A DNA stretch of 64,000 bases from Rufibacter psychrotolerans (GCF_016924645.1 NZ_JAFFJV010000001.1:496001-560000), one strand, 5' to 3'; shown: positions 42,009 to 52,206, numbered from the stretch's first letter. Program-made: numbers and translations. Notes: generated by a model from the sequence alone, not told the origin.

Positions 42009-42797
42009 CTAGCGCTCGTTGCTGGGTTTGCCAATGGTGGCCAGGATGCCGCCGTCTACGTACAGGATCTGCCCGTTCACGAAGTCGCTGGCGCGGCTGG
42101 CCAGGAAAATAGTGGCGCCGCCCAGATCCTCGGGGTCGCCCCAGCGCCCGGCCGGGGTGCGGTGCACGATAAAGTCATTGAAGGGGTGGCCGTCTACCCT
42201 AATGGGCGCGGTCTGGTCGGTGGCGAAGTAGCCGGGGCCAATGCCGTTCACCTGCACGTTGTAGCGGGCCCACTCGGTGGCCAGGTTCTTGGTGAGCATT
42301 TTCAGGCCGCCTTTGGCCGCCGCGTACGCGGTAACCGTGTCGCGGCCCAACTCGCTCATCATGGAGCAGATGTTGATGATCTTGCCCGCCCGGCGTTCCA
42401 CCATGTACTTGCCCACCGTCTTGGACATGATGAACGGACCGGTAAGGTCCACGTCTAGCACTTTCCTAAAGTCGGCCACGTCCATCTCCAGGGCAGGTAC
42501 CCGCTGGATCATGCCGGCGTTGTTCACCAGAATGTGGATGGGGCCTACCTCTTGCTCAATGCGCGCGATGTTCTCCTGGGCTAGTTCCTCGTTAGTGACG
42601 TCAAAGAGATAGCCTTTCACGTCCAGGCCCTGCTGGCGGTACTGCTCCAGGGCAAGTTCCATTTTCTGGGGGGTGTTGCCGTTTACCACCAGGGTGGCGC
42701 CCGCTTTGCCCAGGGCCGTGGCCATGGCCATGCCCAGTCCGTGGGTGGCACCGGTTACCAGGGCTACTTTGCCCGTTAAATCAAATAAATGGGTCAT
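42009..42797 (-). CDS. kduD: 2-keto-3-deoxygluconate 5-dehydrogenase (SDR family)
   Basis: 262 residues. It reduces 2,5-diketo-3-deoxygluconate (DKII) to KDG. Classical SDR motifs: 'TGATHGLGMA' (NAD-binding), 'NNAG', catalytic Ser-Tyr-Lys in 'CSMMSELG' and 'YAAAKGGLK', and 'NGIGPGYFATD'. The wording matches gluconate 5-dehydrogenase/KduD; the partner kduI 6 bases upstream makes KduD the better choice. Confidence 0.93.
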   Translation of the reverse strand: MTHLFDLTGKVALVTGATHGLGMAMATALGKAGATLVVNGNTPQKMELALEQYRQQGLDVKGYLFDVTNEELAQENIARIEQEVGPIHILVNNAGMIQRVPALEMDVADFRKVLDVDLTGPFIMSKTVGKYMVERRAGKIINICSMMSELGRDTVTAYAAAKGGLKMLTKNLATEWARYNVQVNGIGPGYFATDQTAPIRVDGHPFNDFIVHRTPAGRWGDPEDLGGATIFLASRASDFVNGQILYVDGGILATIGKPSNER

Positions 42798-42803
42798 AAA
42801 CGG

Positions 42804-43643
42804 CTATTTCAGGTCAGTGGTGGCTACTTTGTCCATGTCGTTGTAATCCAGGTTTTCGCCGGCCATGCCCCAGATAAAGGTGTAATTGGAGGTTCCGGCG
42901 CCGGAGTGGATGGACCACGGCGGGGATATGATGGCCTGGCGGTTCTTCACCCACAGGTGGCGGGTTTCGTCGGGCTCGCCCATGAAGTGGCACACGGCCT
43001 GGTCTTCGGGCAACTCAAAATAGAAGTAGGCCTCCATGCGGCGGTCGTGGGTGTGGGCCGGCATGGTGTTCCAGACGCTGCCTGGCTTCAGTTCGGTCAC
43101 GCCCATCTGCAGTTGGCAGGTTTCCACCACCGAGTTGATCAACACCTTTCTGATGGTGCGGTGGTTGGCGGTTTCCAGCGAGCCCAGTTCCACGGTCTCG
43201 GCCTCGGCCAGGCGCACCTGCTTGGTAGGGTAGGCGTGGTGGGCAGGGGCTGAGTTGAAGTAGAAGTAGGCCGGGCCGTTGGCCGCCGGGTGAAACACCA
43301 CTTCCTTTACGCCCTTGCCAATGTAGAGTGCTTCCTTAGGAGCCAGCACATACTGTTCTCCCTCCACGGTCACGGCCGCTTCCTGCCCCACGTTGATGAT
43401 CCCTATTTCCCGGCGGTCCAGGAAGTAGTCTGAGCGCAGGGTAGGGAAGGTCTCCAACGCCACCGGCCCGTTCACCGGGTGCACGCCGCCCACAATGAGC
43501 CTGTCATACAAGGTGTAGACCAGCTCAATGGCATCGGGCTGAAACAGCTCCTCAATGAGGAAGTGCTCCCGCAGTTTCTGGGTTCCGTACCCTTTGAAAT
43601 CCTGGGGGTGAATGGCGTGGCGGGTGGTATGGTGTAGGGGCAT
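42804..43643 (-). CDS. kduI: 5-keto-4-deoxyuronate isomerase
   Basis: 279 residues from ATG 43643 (MPLHHTTRHAIHPQDF), the same length as E. coli KduI. It converts 5-keto-4-deoxyuronate (DKI), formed from unsaturated galacturonate, to DKII. Double-cupin protein with zinc ligands in 'MPAHTHDRRMEAYFYF' (H-x-H, E) and the second His in 'PPWSIHSGAG'. First gene of kduI-kduD, on the opposite strand to susC, with which it shares a 306-bp promoter region. A palindromic LacI-type site lies 18-29 bases ahead of the start codon. Confidence 0.95.
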   Translation of the reverse strand: MPLHHTTRHAIHPQDFKGYGTQKLREHFLIEELFQPDAIELVYTLYDRLIVGGVHPVNGPVALETFPTLRSDYFLDRREIGIINVGQEAAVTVEGEQYVLAPKEALYIGKGVKEVVFHPAANGPAYFYFNSAPAHHAYPTKQVRLAEAETVELGSLETANHRTIRKVLINSVVETCQLQMGVTELKPGSVWNTMPAHTHDRRMEAYFYFELPEDQAVCHFMGEPDETRHLWVKNRQAIISPPWSIHSGAGTSNYTFIWGMAGENLDYNDMDKVATTDLK

Positions 43644-43660
43644 AGGGTTGATAAGTTGAT

Positions 43661-43672
43661 GTAATCGTTTGC
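43661..43672. promoter_or_regulatory. Candidate LacI-type operator 1 (kduI side)
   Basis: GTAATCGTTTGC; read on the other strand GCAAACGATTAC, which matches site 3 (57213-57224) at 11 of 12 positions. CG at the centre, as expected for a LacI-family protein with a hinge Leu. Extended context 43660-43682 runs TGTAAT to ATTACA. Confidence 0.6.
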
Positions 43673-43868
43673 GCAAATTACAAATTTATCAATAAGTTGG
43701 GTGAGGTTGCCCCAGAAAAATCTTTTGGATGATGCAAAGAGCAAGTGTAAATATGCTGCATGCCTAATATAAAAATGTTAACCCAAGCGGGGTAAAGGGG
43801 TGGTTTTTATAAAACTCTTAAAAAATGCGGGTTAAATTTTGGCATTCATGGTAATTAATAGTAAATAT

Positions 43869-43880
43869 GCAATCGGTTGC
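43869..43880. promoter_or_regulatory. Candidate LacI-type operator 2 (susC side)
   Basis: GCAATCGGTTGC; other strand GCAACCGATTGC, matching site 3 at 11 of 12 positions. It lies 70-81 bases before the susC ATG. Confidence 0.6.
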
Positions 43881-43949
43881 GCATAATACTGCTAAACCGC
43901 CAGATTGCTTCGTGTTCCTATCAAATTATCAAAAATCAAATTGTTCCTT

Positions 43950-46900
43950 ATGCAACAAGCATTACTTAAGAAGAGCCGCTACCTGCTGGTGCTTGCTTTT
44001 TTCTTTTCAGCGATGGTGGGCGCCTATGCCCAGTCGGTCACCATCACTGGGAAAGTGACAGATGAAAAGAAGGAAGGCCTGCCCGGCGTAACCGTGCTCC
44101 TGAAGGGTACCACCACTGCCAATGCCACTGACGTGGACGGAAATTACTCCTTGTCGGTGCCCAACGGTACCGGAACCCTTGTGTTCTCTTACATAGGCTT
44201 CCAGTCGCAGGAGGTGCCTATCAACGGACGCACCACCATCAACGTTGCGCTGGCCTCTGATGCAAAGGTAATTGATGAAGTAGTGGTGGTGGGTTACCAG
44301 CCCGTGACCAGAAAGGAACTGACCAGTGCGGTTTCCTCGGTAAACGCGAAGCAAATCCAGGATGTGCCGGTAAGTACCGCGGCCGAGGCCCTGGCCGGCC
44401 GTCTGGCGGGGGTGCAGGTAAACACCTCTGAAGGACAGCCCGGTGCCGAGATCACCATTCGGGTGCGGGGCGGTAACTCCATCACGCAGAGCAACGAGCC
44501 TCTTTATATAGTAGACGGTATTCAGGTAGAGAACGCCCTTTCTTTCCTGTCGCCGCAGGAGATCCAGTCCATTGACGTGCTGAAGGATGCGGCGTCTACG
44601 GCCATTTACGGGGCGCGGGGGGCAAACGGAGTAGTGGTGATCACTACCAAAGGCGGCCGTGACATGCCCACCCAGGTGACCTACAACGGTTTTGCCGGGG
44701 TGCGTCAGATTGTGAACAAACTGGATGTGATGAGCCCGTATGATTATGTGAGATACCAGTACGAGATCTACAACCGCAACACCAACGAGGAAACCCGCAA
44801 TAGCTTCAGAGACAACTACGGTCGCTTTGAGGACTTGGACATTTACCGCAACATGCCGGCCGTTGACTGGCAGGAAGAGGTGTTTGGCCGTTCTGCCTTT
44901 AGCCAGACCCACGTGTTGGGAGTTACCGGCGGTAACAAGTCAACCTCCTTTAACTTCACCCTCAACCACGTAGACGAGGAAGGTATCATGCTGAACTCAG
45001 GCAACGTGCGTACCCTGGCCTCCCTTAAGTTTGACCACACCGTAAATGACCGGTTCAAGGTGGGGTTCACCACCCGCTACAGCCGCCAGCAGATTGAAGG
45101 GGTGGGTACTTCCAGCACCGGTACGCAGAGCACCAACCGCTTGCGTAACGCCGTGCGTTTCAGACCATACATCTCTCCGGGTTTTGAGAACCTGGTAGAC
45201 GAGTTTGACCCTAACTTCTTCGCCAACACCAACCTGACCAGTCCGGTGCTGTTGGCCAACCAGGAGTTGCGCTATGACAACCGCAATGACGTAATCTTCA
45301 ACGGGTACGCCAGCCTTGAACTGATCAAGAACCTGACCTTCAAGAGTGTGTTCGGAATCAGCGCCACGGAGAGAAACCGGAAAGACTTTAATGGTACGGC
45401 TACCGCAATTGCCCGCCAGAACAACGCCCAGCCGGTGGTGAACCTGTCGGGCGGTGAGCAATACACCATCACCAACTCCAATACCTTAAGCTACCGCACC
45501 AAGTTTGGCGAAGACCACAGCGTGAACGTGTTGCTGGGCCATGAGCTTTGGAAAAGAGACAATGAAAGCAACAGCGTGCAGGTAAGATGGTTGCCTACCG
45601 ACATTACCCCAGAGCAAGCTTTCGCGGGTATCCAGAAGGCAACTCCTCCGGCTGGTTTGATCCAGAGCCCGGCCGCCACTTCTGAGTCCGGGGAAACCTT
45701 GTTCTCGTTGTTTGGTAGCGTAGGCTATAGTTTTAAAGAGAAATACCGAATCAACGCCGCCTTCCGCCGTGATGAGTCTTCTTTGTTTGCCCCTGAGTAC
45801 CGGACTGGTTATTTCCCCACCGTTTCCCTGGCCTGGCACATTGGCGAGGAATCGTTCATGGAGGGTACCAAAGGCTGGTTGAACGACCTGAAAGTGCGCT
45901 TCGGCTTTGGTGCCGTAGGGAACAACCGCATTGTGCCAGACCAGTGGAGATCTATCTTTGAGGCCAACACCACCGACGGGTACGCTTACACCGAGGCCAT
46001 CACGCCGGGTTTTGTGCCGGCATCACTGGCCAACAGAAGGTTGAAGTGGGAGACCACCGTTTCCAAAAACCTGGCGGTTGACTTCTCCCTGTGGAACAGC
46101 AGACTCAACGGTAGCATTGACTTCTACCAGAACGACACCAAAGACCTGTTGCTGCTGGCCAAGACACCGCCTACCAGCGGATGGGAAAACCAGCTGCAGA
46201 ACGTGGGTAAAACCAGAAACAGAGGGGTGGAGTTACAATTAGACGGGGTAGTGATGGACAAGGGTGACGTAACCTGGACTGCCAACTTCAACGTGACACA
46301 CCAGAAAAACCGGATTGTGAGCCTGGGAACCGATACCCAAGGGCAGCCGCTTAAATCTTACCCATGGCCTTCAGGATGGATCACCAGCTCTTACCAGGAC
46401 TTCCTGGTGGAAGTGGGCGGCCCGGTAGGCCAGTACTACGGCTACGAGACCGATGGCTTCTACACCCTGGATGATTTCACCATCACCCACAACCCTACTA
46501 CCAATGTTTGGTCTTACACCCTGAAAGAAGGAGTGGCCAACAGCCAGAACATTGCCTTGGGCAACAGAGCCCCGCAGCCGGGTGACCTGAAATTGAAAGA
46601 CCTTACCCCAGACAACGGCTCAGACATGATTGGACTGGACGACAGAAAAGTACTGGGCAACAACCAACCTAAGTTCTTTGGTGGTTTCAACCAGCAGGTG
46701 ACTTACAAAGGCTTTGACCTGAGCTTGTTCCTGAACTTCTCTTATGGTGCCAAAGTGTACAACGCCAACAAGATTGAGTTTACCACCCAATACCTGTACA
46801 GAGACAACAACATGTTGTCTATCATGAACGACCGCTGGAAGTGGTACAATGAAAGCGGACAGCTGGTGACCAACCCAGACGAACTGGCCGCCATGAATGC

Positions 46901-47210
46901 CAACACCAAGTACTGGACACCGCCAGGAGGACAATATTTCCTGCACTCCTTCGCCATTGAAGACGGTTCTTACCTGAGAATCTCCAACCTGACCCTTGGC
47001 TACTCACTGCCAGAGGCCCTGCTGAAGAGAACCCGGGTAATCTCAAAACTGAGAGTGTATGGTACTGTGAACAACCTGGCTACCATCACCGGTTACTCTG
47101 GGTATGACCCTGAGGCCAACACCAGACGCAATGCCCTGACGCCTGGCGTAGACTACGCGGCCTATCCGCGCAGCCGCTACATTGTGGGTGGTGTAAACAT
47201 TACTTTCTAA
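43950..47210 (+). CDS. SusC/RagA-type TonB-dependent receptor (pectin locus)
   Basis: 1086 residues from ATG 43950 (MQQALLKKSRYLLVLAFFFS), giving a good signal peptide cut after 'AYAQ'; the in-frame TTG at 43905 is less likely. A carboxypeptidase-regulatory-like domain ('SVTITGKVTDEKKEGLPGVT') is followed by the TonB box 'IDEVVVVGY', plug with 'AAEALAGRLAGVQV', 'IRVRGGNSI', 'LYIVDG', 'IDVLKDAASTAIYGARGANGVVVITTKGG', and a C-terminal barrel ending 'YIVGGVNITF'. With SusD next to it it should import oligogalacturonides released by the enzymes encoded downstream; the ligand is inferred from neighbours. Candidate operator 2 lies upstream. Confidence 0.94.
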   Translation: MQQALLKKSRYLLVLAFFFSAMVGAYAQSVTITGKVTDEKKEGLPGVTVLLKGTTTANATDVDGNYSLSVPNGTGTLVFSYIGFQSQEVPINGRTTINVALASDAKVIDEVVVVGYQPVTRKELTSAVSSVNAKQIQDVPVSTAAEALAGRLAGVQVNTSEGQPGAEITIRVRGGNSITQSNEPLYIVDGIQVENALSFLSPQEIQSIDVLKDAASTAIYGARGANGVVVITTKGGRDMPTQVTYNGFAGVRQIVNKLDVMSPYDYVRYQYEIYNRNTNEETRNSFRDNYGRFEDLDIYRNMPAVDWQEEVFGRSAFSQTHVLGVTGGNKSTSFNFTLNHVDEEGIMLNSGNVRTLASLKFDHTVNDRFKVGFTTRYSRQQIEGVGTSSTGTQSTNRLRNAVRFRPYISPGFENLVDEFDPNFFANTNLTSPVLLANQELRYDNRNDVIFNGYASLELIKNLTFKSVFGISATERNRKDFNGTATAIARQNNAQPVVNLSGGEQYTITNSNTLSYRTKFGEDHSVNVLLGHELWKRDNESNSVQVRWLPTDITPEQAFAGIQKATPPAGLIQSPAATSESGETLFSLFGSVGYSFKEKYRINAAFRRDESSLFAPEYRTGYFPTVSLAWHIGEESFMEGTKGWLNDLKVRFGFGAVGNNRIVPDQWRSIFEANTTDGYAYTEAITPGFVPASLANRRLKWETTVSKNLAVDFSLWNSRLNGSIDFYQNDTKDLLLLAKTPPTSGWENQLQNVGKTRNRGVELQLDGVVMDKGDVTWTANFNVTHQKNRIVSLGTDTQGQPLKSYPWPSGWITSSYQDFLVEVGGPVGQYYGYETDGFYTLDDFTITHNPTTNVWSYTLKEGVANSQNIALGNRAPQPGDLKLKDLTPDNGSDMIGLDDRKVLGNNQPKFFGGFNQQVTYKGFDLSLFLNFSYGAKVYNANKIEFTTQYLYRDNNMLSIMNDRWKWYNESGQLVTNPDELAAMNANTKYWTPPGGQYFLHSFAIEDGSYLRISNLTLGYSLPEALLKRTRVISKLRVYGTVNNLATITGYSGYDPEANTRRNALTPGVDYAAYPRSRYIVGGVNITF

Positions 47211-47229
47211 TGCAATAACTGAGTAAGAG

Positions 47230-49128
47230 ATGAAAAAGACCTATATCAAGTCCCTGCTGTTTTCGGCTGCACTAGGAGGCTTCCTCACCTTTTCAGCCTG
47301 TGATGATTTCCTGAACGTGGAGAACAACTCGGTTCTCTCGCAGGATGCCGTTTTTGCCAGCGTGTCTTACACCAATTCTGCCTTAACGGGGGTGTACAAC
47401 ATGCTGCCGGGCGATAACGGCTACGGCAGCAGAATTTCCACGCTTTTCCCCAACGCCGCCGATGATTTCAGGGTAGGGGGAGACCACAACCCACAGAGCC
47501 GTACAGGGATTGCCCACTACGGCGTGGCCCCGGGCAACACCGATATTGACGCGCCTTTCAACCAACTATACAGAGGGATTGAGCGCGCCAACATCTGTAT
47601 CAAGAACATTCCGCTGTCGCCGCTGTACACCAGCGGTACCGCCGAGGAGCAGGCCATGATGCGCAAGTTCTTAGGCGAGGCGCTTACCCTGCGGGCGCAG
47701 TTTTACCATGAGTTGGTGCGCAACTGGGGAGATGTGCCTGCCCAGTTTGAGCCATCCTCAGACATCCCGGACCTGTTTATTGCCAAGACCAACCAGGATG
47801 AGATCTATGACCGCCTGCTGGCAGATTTAGCCCAGGCCGCCGAGTTGGTTCCATGGAGAGCCGAGTCGGGGGATCCAACCACCCGCGTGACCAAAGCGGC
47901 CGTGAAAGGCCTGCGGGCCAGAATTGCCCTGGCCAGAGGAGGCTACGCCCTGCGCCGGGATTCGCGCCAGATGGAGCGCAGAGCCAACTACCGGGAATTC
48001 TACGAGATTGCCAGACAAGAATGCCTGGACATCATTCAAAGAGGTGAGAACAGCCTGAACCCGGTGTATGAGAACGTCTTCCGCACCTTGCACAGCGGTA
48101 CCCGCCTGGACCCTACGTTTGAGTTGATCTGGGAAGTGGGTGCCTACGGCGGAAATGCTAGAACCGACACCAAGTTAGGGTACGGTAACGGCCCCAGAAT
48201 TAACGCGGCCAACACCACCTACGGGCAGGCCAATGGCCTGATTGAAGCGGTGCCTACTTATTTCTATGAGTTTGACTCAATTGGTGATTCCAGAAGAGAT
48301 GTGACCCTGGCGTACCTGGCGGTGGAAGCCAACAACAACAAGACCCTGACCACTACCATGGTCATGCGGGAAGGCAAGTTCAGGAAGTACTGGACTACCA
48401 TTGCCGGGACCAACCAGACCCTGGGCATCAACTGGCCCCTGATCAGATACGCTGATATTCTGTTGATGTTTGCCGAGGCAGAGAACGAACTGAACGGACC
48501 AACCGCAGCAGCCATTGGAGCCTACGAGGCCGTTAGAAAAAGAGCCTTTGTAGACCAGTGGGAAAGCAGAATGGGCACCACACCCACTTCCAAGGATGAG
48601 TTCTTCCAGGCTATTGTGAAAGAGAGATTGCTGGAGTTTGGCGGTGAGGGAATCCGCAAGTACGACCTGTACCGCTGGAAACTGCTGCCTACCATGATAA
48701 GCGAGACCAGAGAGAAGTTGCAGCAGATGATGAACAGAACCGGGCGGTATGCCAACGTGCCGCAATACGTGTTCTTCAAGCCAAATGCACTCCTGGGCCG
48801 TGCGGCCACCGCCAACGAAGAAGCGCTTAGCTTCAACCTGCTGGCCGGCCTGGCGCCTGACGGTACGCCCATCAACGGCAATGTGAACGAGGTGATGTAC
48901 CAACCAGCGCCTACCACCACGGCCCCAGACGGCTACACCCGGGTAAACTGGGCCGCAGCGATCACTGAAGCTCATTATAATCCTTTGTATGTAGATCCTG
49001 GAAATGGGACAAGTGGTGCCATGAGAGCGTTTGGCAGCCAGTTCAAGGAAAACAAGTCGGAACTCTTCCCCATTCCTACCAACGCCCTGAACGCCAACTT
49101 CAGGCTCACGCAGGATTACGGGTATTAA
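47230..49128 (+). CDS. SusD/RagB-family lipoprotein (pectin locus)
   Basis: 632 residues, long for SusD. Lipoprotein signal MKKTYIKSLLFSA with Cys at residue 24 ('FSACDDF'). 'DDFLNVENNSVLSQDAVFAS' and 'AEALTLRAQFYHELVRNWGDVP' are SusD hallmarks; the C-terminus 'SELFPIPTNALNANFRLTQDYGY' is typical of RagB proteins. It forms the outer lid of the import complex with SusC, 19 bases upstream. It probably binds homogalacturonan fragments at the cell surface, by context. Confidence 0.94.
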   Translation: MKKTYIKSLLFSAALGGFLTFSACDDFLNVENNSVLSQDAVFASVSYTNSALTGVYNMLPGDNGYGSRISTLFPNAADDFRVGGDHNPQSRTGIAHYGVAPGNTDIDAPFNQLYRGIERANICIKNIPLSPLYTSGTAEEQAMMRKFLGEALTLRAQFYHELVRNWGDVPAQFEPSSDIPDLFIAKTNQDEIYDRLLADLAQAAELVPWRAESGDPTTRVTKAAVKGLRARIALARGGYALRRDSRQMERRANYREFYEIARQECLDIIQRGENSLNPVYENVFRTLHSGTRLDPTFELIWEVGAYGGNARTDTKLGYGNGPRINAANTTYGQANGLIEAVPTYFYEFDSIGDSRRDVTLAYLAVEANNNKTLTTTMVMREGKFRKYWTTIAGTNQTLGINWPLIRYADILLMFAEAENELNGPTAAAIGAYEAVRKRAFVDQWESRMGTTPTSKDEFFQAIVKERLLEFGGEGIRKYDLYRWKLLPTMISETREKLQQMMNRTGRYANVPQYVFFKPNALLGRAATANEEALSFNLLAGLAPDGTPINGNVNEVMYQPAPTTTAPDGYTRVNWAAAITEAHYNPLYVDPGNGTSGAMRAFGSQFKENKSELFPIPTNALNANFRLTQDYGY

Positions 49129-49160
49129 TCTCAGGTTTTGATTTCAAATCAGATATAAAC

Positions 49161-50777
49161 ATGAAAACATTTCATTCAAAGCTTTTCCAGTTAGTGTTTC
49201 CGGCGTTGACGCTGATCATGCTTGGGTTTGTGTCCTGTAAAGAGGACGACGAAGAACTGGAGCCCATGCGTATGTTTCAGCCCGGCGGGGAAATTACGGC
49301 TGCCAGCAGCGAGTCCTCAGTAGACCTGACCTGGAAGACCCCACCCAATACGGTAGAAGACAATGCCACCTACACGGTAGAAGTGGCCAAGGATACCCTG
49401 TTTCAAACGCCCATTGTGTTCTCCGGGGTAACCGATACCACCAAGATCACTTTAACCGAGGAGCAGCTTACCGTAAAGGAGATCTACTTCGCCCGCGTGA
49501 AGACCAACGCCACCGAAGGATCAGCCGGCGAGTCTAAGTGGCTCACCAGCGCCCGGTTCAGCATCAGAGGGGCGCAGCTGTTCCTGGACAACCCGGTGAA
49601 GAGCGAAGACCTCAATGACCGCGCCGTGCGCCTGAAGTTTATCTCCCGCCCCGAGCTTACCCGGGTGGTGTTGACCCCAGTAGGGGGCGGCACGCCGGTG
49701 GAAGTGGCGCTGACGCCAGCCAACCTCAATGAAGGCGCGGTGATTGTAGACAACCTTGCCGCCGGTACTGCTTATACCGCTGAGATTTTCGCCGGTACCA
49801 GAAGCAGAGGCACCACTTCCCTCATGACCAAAGAGCCATTAGACGGCATTGTGGTAGACCTGAGAGGATTTACGGAAAGACCTGGCGTGTTGCAGGACAC
49901 CCTGCCCCAGATCCCCAACGGCAGTACCGTTATCCTGAAGCGGGGCATGACCTACACCATTTCCTCTACCGTGAACCTTGACAAATCAGTGACCATTACC
50001 AGTGGTTCTGACCTGACCGTGCCTGGTCTGGCGTCTATCTACTTCACCAGCAACTTCAACGTGACCGCCGGTAGCAACATTGACCACCTGGTGTTCAAAG
50101 ACGTGAACATGTCCAGCAATGACGCCACTGCCCGGTACGTCTTCAACATCAACAATGCCTCTACCATTAAAACCATGTTGTTTGACAACGTGCGCGCCAG
50201 CATGTTCAGAGGCATCGTGCGCTTACAGTCCCAGCCCACCATCATCACAGACTTCACGGTGAACAACAGCGTGCTGGACAGCATCGGCAACTACGGGGTA
50301 CTTACCGTGGATGTGGCTACCAGCCAGGCCCAGAACATTGTGATTAGCAATTCCACCATCTACAAGGCCGAGAAAGTCATCACCAGCCGCAACAACTCCA
50401 CCTCTGTGTTAATTGAGAACGTGACGGTGAATGAGTCGCCGGTTATGAACCAGTACCTGGTAGACTACTCCACCTCTGGTACCAACAACGTGACCAACGG
50501 CATCAAAGTGGTGAACACCATCCTGGGCATCGGTAAGGCCGGTAACCAGTCGGTGAAAGGGGTGAGGGCCAACGCCAATACCCTGGTGGAAGCCGTGAAC
50601 AGCTACAGCACCGCCGACTACGTGCTGGCGCCAACCAGCAACTTCGCCATCCCGGGCTTGAGTGCCTACTCCGGTACCTCGCTCAGCCTGTGGCAGGACC
50701 CTAAGAACGGAGACTTCCGCTTCAAAGACGCCAACTTCCCGGGCAAAGCCTCTACCGGCGACCCCAGATGGAGATAG
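49161..50777 (+). CDS. Surface lipoprotein with fibronectin-III-like and DUF5123-type beta-helix domains
   Basis: 538 residues. Lipoprotein signal with Cys at residue 26 ('GFVSCKEDD'), then acidic residues that in Bacteroidota favour export to the cell surface. Residues ~45-230 look like two fibronectin-III-type beta-sandwiches ('VDLTWKTPPNTVEDNATYTVEV'). Residues ~235-535 read as a right-handed parallel beta-helix with repeated Asn-rich turns and end 'DPKNGDFRFKDANFPGKASTGDPRWR', the ending typical of DUF5123/DUF4957 proteins. These are common next to SusCD in pectin loci and probably bind pectin; no catalytic residues are evident. Confidence 0.85.
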   Translation: MKTFHSKLFQLVFPALTLIMLGFVSCKEDDEELEPMRMFQPGGEITAASSESSVDLTWKTPPNTVEDNATYTVEVAKDTLFQTPIVFSGVTDTTKITLTEEQLTVKEIYFARVKTNATEGSAGESKWLTSARFSIRGAQLFLDNPVKSEDLNDRAVRLKFISRPELTRVVLTPVGGGTPVEVALTPANLNEGAVIVDNLAAGTAYTAEIFAGTRSRGTTSLMTKEPLDGIVVDLRGFTERPGVLQDTLPQIPNGSTVILKRGMTYTISSTVNLDKSVTITSGSDLTVPGLASIYFTSNFNVTAGSNIDHLVFKDVNMSSNDATARYVFNINNASTIKTMLFDNVRASMFRGIVRLQSQPTIITDFTVNNSVLDSIGNYGVLTVDVATSQAQNIVISNSTIYKAEKVITSRNNSTSVLIENVTVNESPVMNQYLVDYSTSGTNNVTNGIKVVNTILGIGKAGNQSVKGVRANANTLVEAVNSYSTADYVLAPTSNFAIPGLSAYSGTSLSLWQDPKNGDFRFKDANFPGKASTGDPRWR

Positions 50778-50785
50778 ACGAAAGA

Positions 50786-50820
50786 CGATAGGTACAGTCC
50801 CCACTGGGCTGTACCTATCG
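50786..50820 (+). terminator. Terminator between binding-protein gene and DUF4861-type gene
   Basis: CGATAGGTACAG (50786-50797) and CTGTACCTATCG (50809-50820) are perfect complements; the region continues CTTTTAT. It splits SusCD-DUF5123 from the enzyme genes downstream. Confidence 0.85.
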
Positions 50821-50913
50821 CTTTTATACAGCGCGCCTCATTACTAACACTTGTTCTATTCTGCTGGCCCCTGGGGCGGGGCAGTCTTATTTTACCTCTT
50901 TTCCCCTGAAACT

Positions 50914-52206
50914 ATGTTAAAAAAGTATGTATCCTGGAAGACCGGCGCCCTGGGGGGCCTACTCCTGTTTAATGCCGCCTGCTCCTCCAGCCAGAAAGTA
51001 GCGAACGCTGAGTTTCCCCAGTCCTTCACCGTGGAGGTGTCTAATCCCCTGAACCGCGAGCGGGAAAGTGTGCTGGTCATGATCAAGGAAGAGGACCTGC
51101 CTAAGAAAGGCGCGGGTTTTAACAGAAATGCGTTCATAGTAACAGACGGGGCCACCGAGGTGCCCAGCCAGTACAACGCCAAAGACGCCCATAACAAGGG
51201 AATAGCCCTGGTACTGGACCAGCTGGGAGCCGGCGAAACCAGAAAACTGACGGTAAGCTACCACCCACAGGCGGCCTCCAACAACCGCACGTACCCTAAA
51301 CGCACCCAGGCCGAATTGTCTAAGAAAGTGGGAGGGCGCTGGGAGAACCGCAAATACATTGGCGGCGATTTCCAGAACATTGATTCGCTGCGCGTGCCCG
51401 ATGAGTTGACCGACCACTCTTACTACCTGCGCTACGAGGGACCGGGCTGGGAGTCTGACAAAGTAGGCTACCGCTTTTACCTGGACTGGCGCAACGCCGT
51501 GGATGTGTTCGGGAAAACCACTCCCGAGATGGTCCTGCAGCAAGTGGGGCTGGACGGATATGACTCTTACCACAAACAGCAGCCCTGGGGCATGGACGTG
51601 CTCAAGGTAGGCAAAGCCCTGGGCGTGGGCTCCCTGGCCATGTATGACAACGGCAAGGCGGTGCGCGTGGAGAAAACCGACAGCACCTACAGCAAGATTC
51701 CGCAGAACGGGCCGGTGTACTCGTCCATCCAGACCGACTATTACGGTTGGCAAGTGGCCGGGCACAAACTCAACGTGCAGTCGCAGCTGAGCATTCACGC
51801 GGGTTCCAGAATGACCAACCACCAGCTCACCCTAACGGGAGGGCAGCCCCAGAACATTGCCACCGGCCTCACCAAAGACAAAACGGCCCCCCTGGTCACA
51901 GACAAGGGCGAGGCGGGCAAACGCTACGGGTTCATGTACACCTACGGCCCGCAAACCCTGAACTTCCCGGCCGACAACATCGGCATTGCTGTGCTGTTCC
52001 ACCCGCAGGACTTCATCAGTTTCCCGGAGGACCCTTTGAGCCACGTGGTACAGCTGAAGCCTGGCAACGGGCGGGCCCAATACTACTTCCTGGCGGCCTG
52101 GGAAAAAGAACCGAACGGTATCACGTCTGAAGCGCAGTTCCGGCAATACGTCACCAGAACCGCCGAGGAACTGGCCAACCCGGTAAAAGTGAAAGTGTCT
52201 AAGTAA
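50914..52206 (+). CDS. DUF4861-type lipoprotein
   Basis: 430 residues from ATG 50914 (MLKKYVSWKTGALGG), with lipid-accepting Cys at residue 23 ('FNAACSSS'); the upstream frame to 50851 is discarded. 'SFTVEVSNPLNRERESVLVMIKEEDL' at the N-terminus and a long beta-rich body with 'LDWRNAVDVFGKTTPEMVLQQVG' and 'GMDVLKVGKALGVGSLAM' match DUF4861. The family is frequent in pectin and rhamnogalacturonan loci of Bacteroidota. Enzymatic role is not established; I do not assign one. Periplasmic or surface. Confidence 0.85.
   Translation: MLKKYVSWKTGALGGLLLFNAACSSSQKVANAEFPQSFTVEVSNPLNRERESVLVMIKEEDLPKKGAGFNRNAFIVTDGATEVPSQYNAKDAHNKGIALVLDQLGAGETRKLTVSYHPQAASNNRTYPKRTQAELSKKVGGRWENRKYIGGDFQNIDSLRVPDELTDHSYYLRYEGPGWESDKVGYRFYLDWRNAVDVFGKTTPEMVLQQVGLDGYDSYHKQQPWGMDVLKVGKALGVGSLAMYDNGKAVRVEKTDSTYSKIPQNGPVYSSIQTDYYGWQVAGHKLNVQSQLSIHAGSRMTNHQLTLTGGQPQNIATGLTKDKTAPLVTDKGEAGKRYGFMYTYGPQTLNFPADNIGIAVLFHPQDFISFPEDPLSHVVQLKPGNGRAQYYFLAAWEKEPNGITSEAQFRQYVTRTAEELANPVKVKVSK

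Larger units (their letters stand above)
43644..43949. other. 306-bp divergent promoter region, kduI/susC
   Basis: AT-rich, with two candidate LacI-type operators (43661-43672 and 43869-43880), one near each gene. A stretch at ~43833-43842 (TTAAATTTTG) resembles the Bacteroidota -7 element for susC but deviates by one base. No coding sequence is supported. Confidence 0.7.
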